The notes under the pieces: generated by a model
Told to the model about the DNA's origin: nothing
The model's database searches: none
What the model saw: the letters and a program-made list of their open reading frames with translations, nothing else
Assembly (NCBI GenBank): GCA_036873755.1
Contig: JAVTVY010018844.1
Location: forward strand, 1 to 64,000
Source: Hanleya hanleyi
Taxonomy: Eukaryota > Mollusca > Polyplacophora > Lepidopleurida > Hanleyidae
DNA length: 64,000 nucleotides
Direction: 5' to 3'
Shown: one piece after another, positions 57,370-64,000 of the stretch
Position numbering within the stretch: position 1 is the stretch's first letter
Layout: each line of letters begins with the position of its first letter
Translations under genes and position numbers: made by a program

Positions 57370-58405
57370 AGAAATAGATTGCGATCATGATAGACCTTAG
57401 AAAAGCGTTCGACACCGTTGACCATGAACGCCTACTTTGCAAACTCAAATCGTACGATGTAACCAGCAGCGCACACGCCTGGTTTACGTCATATATGTAC
57501 GGTAGAAAGCAATGTGTCTCTCTGAAGGGTTCCACGTCGGAACCTATGATTATCCAAACAGGGATTCCCCAGGGGTCCATATTGGGTCCCCTGTTGTTTA
57601 TAATATATATGAACGACCTTGGAGATTTGGTGCAGCAGTGTGAAATCAACAGTTTTGCCGATGACACAACAATTCACACTTCCCACGAAAGTTTACAAAC
57701 TGCGATTATCCAAGCACAAACCGGGCTTGATAACATTGTTGATTGGATACGGCAAAATAAAATGTATGTAAACATTCCAAAAACGTATACGATCGATGCG
57801 CCAATGTTGTAAATTTGAAAATATGTCTCAAGATCAAAGAGCTGGAATTGTCGAGATTCAACTCCTCCAAGCTACTCGGTGTCTTCGTGGACGAACATTT
57901 AACTTTTAAAGGTCACGTAGATTATCTGTGTAAGAAAACATCCAGAAAACTTGGTATGTTGAAACGCCTCCGCCATTTATTAACTGTGGAAACTTCTAAA
58001 ATGTTGTACAATGGTTTAATTCAACCTACCACTGTCTACTGTGATATTGTGTGGGGTAACTGTGATCAAGGACAGATACAACGTGTGGTTAACTTGCAGA
58101 AACGTCGGGCGAGGATTAGTCCATACTCCGTCAGTAGATATGTTCGCGCAACTGAAATGGGTTTCGCTCTCAGGCCGTATTAAACTGCATAAAGCAGTCC
58201 TTGTTTGCAAGGCTGTACATGGGTTGTCTCCCATTTACCTCAGCAATTACATGAACAAAATCAAAAGACAGAGAACTACGCGTGGCGATCTCATTGTACC
58301 TCATCCGAGGACCGAAATTTTTAAGAAAAGTTTTAAGTATTACGCCACAAGGGCATGGAATGAACTCGGCATTGATATAACAGAATCTCCATCAGTTCAG
58401 TCTTA
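57370..58405 (+). mobile_element. LINE reverse transcriptase fragment, 5'-truncated
   Basis: Starts in the RT core at MIDLRKAFDTVDHERLL and ends at the junction with PLE copy H. The 3' part (58041-58400) has FKKSFKYYATRAWNEL, the usual C-terminal motif of Jockey/CR1-type LINEs. It differs from the LINE at 42906-46395. Confidence 0.8.
57387..58405 (+). pseudogene. LINE RT coding remnant
   Basis: Frames: 57387-57812 has the RT motifs DLRKAFDTVDH, TGIPQGSILGPLLF and SFADDT (FADD box, intact). 57815-58183 has FNSSKLLGVFVDEHLTF, then KRLRHLL. 58041-58405 continues in a third frame. At least two frameshifts separate them. Confidence 0.8.
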
Positions 58406-59447
58406 TCTATGTGAAATTTGGCAACACAATATATCAGCAGAATCTAGGTATTCCAATGGGTACTAATTGTGCACCCCTGTTGGCTGACCTGTATCTGTTC
58501 TCTTATGAATATGACTATATGCAGGCGCTTTCAAAAACCGATCCATTCAAAGCCCGCTCCTTCTCATTCACCAAACGCTATATAGACGATCTTCTCGCTG
58601 TGGATAATCGCTATATAAATGACGCAGTGAAGGATATATATTCACCTTCACTGGATTTGAAGGAAACTACAGATAGCCCTACAGGCACATCATACTTAGA
58701 TCTCTATCTCTATAAAAATGAAGCGGGCATTCTCTCTAGTCGACTTTATGAAAAAAGAGATGATTACAATTTCGACATCGTAAACTATCCCTTTCAGGAC
58801 AGTAATATTCCAGTGGGACCTGCATATGGCGTATACATATCTCGTTTAGTAGCATTTGATAGATCCTGTGTTAAATATGACGATTTTAATCAACGTCACA
58901 AAACATTGTTGCAGAAACTTATAAAACAGGGCTATTCCATCAAGCGCCTCCACTCAAAGTTTCTCAAATTTGGTGATACGTATCGCATGCTGATAGCAAA
59001 ATACGAACGTAGCGTGCAAGATCTATGGCGCTACGTTTCGTAACTTGTGTCTAATTCCGCTTAACCCGGGGCTAGGGGCCGTATGAACCCATGTACTTCA
59101 AGATCCTCATGGTACTCATATGAACAGGCACAATCAAAGCGTGACTGAGATACATCATTCTTTAGATAACGACTTTACAACGAATATTATGGATTAAGAA
59201 TACTGATCAGCGATACGGATTTGATATTTTTGGAACATCATGATGTCTTGCCGGCATCATTGAAAACTGTTGACCGCTTCTCTCTTGCAGGAAACAAGCC
59301 TATGTTTATGTATACTATGATTGTCTTTTTGAATTTGGCGCTAATACTGTTATATGGAATATGGAATAGGTCTTTGGATTATGGACGCGGATATTCTCTA
59401 ATGGACGACGGCTGGATTATGAATGACGGACTAGACGTTTGTAATTT
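58405..59447 (+). mobile_element. PLE copy H
   Basis: Joins the LINE at atctatgtgaaatttggcaa and is open from 58411 to 59043 (210 codons) with an intact RYIDDLL box and the usual C-terminus. The 3' segment ends gacgtttgtaat at 59447. In the hairpin (59125-59147) one pair is lost (G instead of T in the 5' arm). Confidence 0.85.
58411..59043 (+). pseudogene. PLE RT C-terminal half, uninterrupted (copy H)
   Basis: [59 protein letters not shown] and [14 protein letters not shown] are all in one frame. The N-terminal half is missing, so it is not a working enzyme. Confidence 0.8.
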
Positions 59448-59477
59448 AAGTATAAATTCTTAAAATCGAAGAAACAT

Positions 59478-60983
59478 TTACTATACTGGACTCCCAAAAT
59501 GCATAAATCACCATACAAAGCTAGATTCATAGCTAATTCTAGAAGCTGCACCACCAAGCTTCTTTCTACCCTATTGACGAGGGCCCTTCAGGAGATAAAA
59601 GCATTTTGGGAAAGGTATTGCGCCATTATTTCTAAGAACTCTGGCGTTGAATGTATGTGGATATTGAAAAACTCAAAATGTCTTACGGAAGAACTTGATG
59701 CTAAAGGTCACATACCGTACAGACATGTATCCACATGGGATTTCTCGACTCTCTATACTACAATCCTCATCAGGACCTTATTGACCGTCTAAGTTCATTA
59801 ATAGTATCTGTGTTCAAGAAAACTGATCGTAGATATATTAATGTCGGAAGCCATAAAGCATTCTTTAGCTCTACTACATACAAGAGATATCATTCATGGG
59901 ATGTTTCTTTGTTTATAGAGTTGCTTGAATTTCTCATTAAAAATATCTATGTGAAATTTGGCAACACAATATATCAGCAGTATATAGGTATTCCAATGGG
60001 TACTAATTGTGCACCCCTGTTGGCTGACCTGTATCTGTTCTCTTATGAATATGACTATATGCAGGCGCTTTCAAAAACCGATCCATTCAAAGCCCGTTCC
60101 TTCTCATTCACCAAACGCTATATAGACTATCTTCTCGCTGTGGATAATCGCTATATAAATGACGCAGTGAAGGATATATATCCACCTTCACTGGATTTGA
60201 GGGAAACTACAGATAGCCCTACAGGCACATCTTATTTAGATCTCTATCTCTATAAAAATGAAGCGGGCATTCTCTCTCGTCGACTTTATGACAAAAGAGA
60301 TGATTACAATTTCGACATCGTAAACTATCCCTTTCTGGATAGTAATATTCCAGTGGGACCTGCATATGGCGTATACATATCTCGCTTAGTAGCATTTGCT
60401 AGATCCTGTGTTAAATGTGATGATTTTAATCAACGTCACAAAACATTGTTGCAGAAACTTATAAAACAGGGCTATTCCACCAAGCGCCTCCACTCAAAGT
60501 TTCTCAAATTTGGCGATACATATCGCATGCTGATAGCAAAATACGAACGTAGCATGCAGGATCTATGGCGCTACGTTTCGTAACTTGTGTCTAATTCCGC
60601 TTAACCCGGGGCTAGGGGCCGTATGAACACATGTACTTCAAGATCCTCATGGTACTCATATGAACAGTCACAATCAAAGCGTGACTGAGATACATCATTC
60701 TTTAGATAACGACTTTACAACGAATATTATGGATTAAGAATACTGATCAGCGATACGGATTTGATATTTTTGGAACATCATATCTTGCCGGCATCATTGA
60801 AAACTGTTGACCGCTTCTCTTGCAGGAAACAAGCCTATGTTTATGTATACTATGATTGTCTTTTTGAATTTGGTGCTAATACTGTTATATGGAAAATGGA
60901 ATAGGTCTTTGGATTATGGACGCGGATATTCTCTAATGGACGACGGCTGGATTATGAATGACGGACTAGACGCTTGTAATTAA
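59478..60983 (+). mobile_element. PLE copy I, in tandem with copy H
   Basis: Starts about 30 nt after the 3' end of H at actatactggactcccaaaa and runs to cgcttgtaatt. The hairpin at 60665-60687 is perfect. Confidence 0.85.
59499..60583 (+). pseudogene. PLE RT (copy I), one frameshift and an altered catalytic box
   Basis: 59499-59792 covers MHKSPYKARFIANSRSC to [11 protein letters not shown] one-base change near 59763 shifts into the 59735-60583 frame, which runs to the C-terminus. The catalytic box is RYIDYLL: the second Asp is Tyr, so the enzyme would be dead even with the frame repaired. Confidence 0.85.
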
Positions 60984-61179
60984 TAATTCTTAACCCAGTC
61001 ATGATTTTAAGTTAATTAATTACCGTATATTGTGTATATATAGTTATTTTTAAATGTGTATTATTTTATATGTTTTAACTGTGTTTTGTACCGTACAAAT
61101 TGTTTATACTGGGCCCTGTGGAAGCCTAGCTTTTGCTAAACAAGCTACCCAGTCTAAATACAGATTTTATTATTATTAG

Positions 61180-62900
61180 GCTTCCGACTTTTAGTCGGAA
61201 GACTTCTTATAATTGTTCGGATTATTATTATTATTATTCTCCCTGATTTTGTGGGTGCTATTTCTCAGCAACCATAAGGCCAATCGTGCTCAAACTTCAC
61301 ACACGTTCTAGGCATGAGGAGATCTAGTGCATATTGCAAATTGGTTGTGATTGGTCGCAGGGTTCAGCGGCCATCTTGGATTTACCTCGTTTTCAGAAAA
61401 ATCTTGTAAACTCTTCTCCTCTGAAACTAATAGAGCAATCAACGCCAAGCTTGGTACACGTAATCAATGGATAAACCCCTCTCTAGGTCATATTTAAAAA
61501 GTTGTTCGATAGAACAAAATGGCCGCCATCGGCCAATCAAAATCGTTGGATTTTCAAGTAACGGATTTGGACGGGAAAAGTGTCGAAATATATGTTGTCT
61601 GATATGACGATCACGAATATGCAAAAATTGTGTTCCTAGGTCACGTGGTTTGGCCGCCATCTTGAATTTTGTCAAAAACGGAACACATCTTGTAGAGGCT
61701 ATAACTCTAGCGCTATGGAAGGTACAGCATTACAGTTTGTTGCATTATATTGTGCAGGAGCAGCTCTTTCGGAAATATGGCAACCGTTTTCACCTAGCTT
61801 CAATAGTTTTCCCGCAATTTTCAAAAGTAAACGCTCCAAATTTGCGATATGAGTGTTTTCTGTTAACGGATTCTTCATGATTTGATAGTCGCTGGTTCTC
61901 GGCAACCATTAGGACAATCATGCCCAAACTTTACACACCTATTAGGCATGTGGAGATCTAATGCATATTAAAAATTGGTTGTGATTGGTCGCAGGGTTCA
62001 GCGGCCATCTTGGATTTACCTCGTTTTGTAAAGTTGCTTCATAAAATAAAATGGCCACAGACAGCCAATCAAAAATGTCGGATTTTCACGTAATAGATTT
62101 AGATAGGGAAAGTGACGAAATATATGTTACATGATATCACGCTCATGAATAAGCAAAAAATTTGCTCCTAGGTCACGTGGTTTGGCCGGCATCTTGGATT
62201 TTGTCAGACATATTGCACAGGCTACAATTCTGGAACTATGGAAGGTACAGCCTTGTAGTTTGAGGGCATTATATTTTGCACGATCTAGCATCAATAGTTT
62301 TCCCGCAATTCTCTAATTTAACTCACTCAAATTTAAGAATGGACTGATTTTTGTTAACGGATTCTCCATGATCTCTATATGTCGGCAACCATCAAGCCAA
62401 TCAAGCTTAAACTTTACACACATATTAGACAGGTCGAGGCCTAGTGCATTTTGAAGACTTTGATTTGTTCAATGCATCTGCGATCATCTTGGATTTTCCA
62501 AAATCCTTCTAAACCCAACTCCTGTGGCACAACTGAAGCAATCGACACGAAATTTGGCATACATGGCTAATGATTCAGGGTCTCTCGAAACTATTTGAGA
62601 AGTGGTTCCATAAAACAAATTGGCCTCCAGCGGTCAATCAAAATGGTCGGATTTTTAATTAATGGATTTGGACGGGGAAGGTCAAGAAATATGTGATGTG
62701 ATAGGACGATCACGAATAGGCAAGGATTTTTCTTTGTATAAGGTTTGGCCGCCATCTTGAATTTTATCAGAAACTGAACACATCATCCAAAAGCTAGAGC
62801 TATGGAACTATGGATATTACAGCCTTGCTGATTGTTGCATTATATTCTCCAGGAGCAGCTCTTTCAGAACTATACTAAATATTTCAGCGGCAACTATAGA
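61180..62900. repeat. Degenerate dispersed repeat, three related blocks
   Basis: It opens with a 9-bp inverted repeat (cttccgact / agtcggaag, 61180-61201) and an ATT run. Three diverged blocks start at about 61260, 61893 and 62376, each with a gcaaccat, ccaatc, aaactt and acacac order, then ttggttgtgattggtcgcag (blocks 1, 2) and ggccgccatcttg-type phrases. Non-coding; open frames here are chance. Probably a non-autonomous transposon of unknown class. Confidence 0.6.
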
Positions 62901-64000
62901 TTAAAATAGAGAAACTAAGGTCACTTAAGCGAAGGTCGATGCTCGTGGTAAGAATATCCCGCAATAAATGTTCAGTTTTATTACTGGATAATATTACAGC
63001 TAACTTGCTGCAATAATTTTGTCGGTATGCGAGACATTAAAATGAGAGAGGAAGACCTTGTAGATATAACTGATATATTTATTCTTACAAAATCTCAGCA
63101 CTTCATTATATACAACCGATTCAGTAGAAATACTCTAATACTACTAGTTAGAAAACATCAACATCTTCGCCATGAAAACTATTGAGCTGACGAAACTATG
63201 CCAGACCCCAGTTAACTCATTTCTGGGGCTGTCTTCTTTTTTCCATTTTGCCAGGAAATCGGTTAGTGAATGGATTAGGGGCCGAAGTGCTACCTCCCGG
63301 ACAGGTCGTTCTCAGGACAGTATGTTATAGCATAGGCTAACACAGTCAGGCAGCAGGCAGACAGTGCTCTGCTCACTGAAGTGGAACGACATTGGGAGCA
63401 TTGTCTAGTGCTTAGCTGAGGGCACTAAAGTTTTCTCTTCTGATCTCCGGGGGTTATTTTCAGAACAATTTACAATCAGAAAATATTAAAACTATTTCAC
63501 TGCTTTCTCAGATCATGTTTCCCAACAAGAAAACAAGTAGTAAAGACAATATAAATTATTTTATTTCCAGCCTTAAATTTCACCAAATCAACAAGCTACC
63601 TGAATCATTATATAAAAAAAAATCATTATTTTTTGGACAAAGAAGAACAAACAAACAGTAGTAAAGTAGAATAAATGATTTTATCCCCTCCCCCCTTCAA
63701 TTTTCCATTCTATTAATATTACTTTCATTTCATTTTATTTTTTACTAAAAAGAAAAACAAGTTCCTCAAAAGTCAATCTGGTCAGGACATTATATTTTGT
63801 AAATTGCACAAATATGATGCACTATGCATGAAAATAGTTCACTTTCATTACTGTAAATAAAAACACTGTTTTTAATAATACAAATATTAGAAAAGTAAAA
63901 AATCAATCAACATATACATGTAATCATTTTTAACAGCACATTTGTATTCCATTCAATAAATATATGTTACTTTATGGTAATACAGAAATAATACAAGTAA
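62901..64000. other. AT-rich right end, nothing recognised
   Basis: No exon of gene 2, RNA gene or known element seen. A short less AT-rich island lies at 63200-63450. Confidence 0.4.

Noticed and set aside
733..61000. Hammerhead ribozyme in the PLE 3' segments
   Set aside because: Such ribozymes are known in PLEs, but the required CUGANGA and GAAA core arrangement was not found in these copies by eye.
54451..64000. Exons 4 and later of gene 2
   Set aside because: Searched by eye for the SDP, GVQRG, GYP and HRD motifs on the plus strand; none found.

Overview
The window is eukaryotic (metazoan) nuclear DNA: one gene spread over 18 short exons with GT/AG introns, long AT-rich introns, large tandem-repeat arrays and many decayed retroelements. 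The gene families and the abundance of Penelope-like elements (PLEs) and non-LTR elements suit a marine invertebrate, most likely a mollusc or other lophotrochozoan; that taxonomic call is inference. No prokaryotic features, tRNAs, rRNAs or CRISPR arrays were seen.

Genes. Gene 1 (10000-38610, +) is a complete glutamate carboxypeptidase II / NAALADase-family membrane metallopeptidase (M28B). I could place all 18 coding exons with consistent phases; together they give an uninterrupted 764-codon reading frame with every expected zinc ligand. Gene 2 (52589-54450, +) is a tandem paralogue of which only exons 1-3 were found. Its exons 2 and 3 have exactly the same lengths (289 and 126 nt) and phases as those of gene 1. 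The rest probably lies beyond the right edge, or is lost.

Layout. 1-1600: PLE fragments, the second carrying a 29-bp minisatellite inside its 3' segment. 1659-2704: an inverted-repeat-bounded segment. 2756-3318: 3' end of a non-LTR retrotransposon. 3319-9074: a 31-bp satellite of about 185 units with an internal large duplication, ending in another PLE 3' tail. 10000-38610: gene 1. Its intron 1 holds a 9.34-kb Ty3/gypsy-type LTR retrotransposon (11338-20677, minus strand, LTRs about 99% identical, CATG target duplication), and its other introns hold PLE copies and a 50-bp minisatellite. 38635-39508: exactly 23 units of a 38-bp repeat carrying AATAAA, starting 25 nt after the stop codon. 39509-46400: PLE-related repeats, a GIY-YIG-like tail and a minus-strand LINE split by a PLE fragment. 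46540-48931: the longest PLE copy. 50233-50845: a 307-bp tandem duplication. 52589-54450: gene 2. 57370-60983: a LINE fragment joined to two head-to-tail PLE copies. 61180-62900: a degenerate dispersed repeat of three related blocks.

The clearest observations beyond routine annotation are: (1) a short hairpin in the PLE 3' segments, kept by compensatory changes between subfamilies; (2) evidence that two of the minisatellites grew inside that same PLE 3' segment; (3) two in-frame UGA codons bracketing the zinc-knuckle region between gag and pol of an otherwise young, mostly open LTR element; and (4) loss in gene 1 of the arginine patch that defines glutamate-peptide recognition in mammalian GCPII, with the metal site intact.
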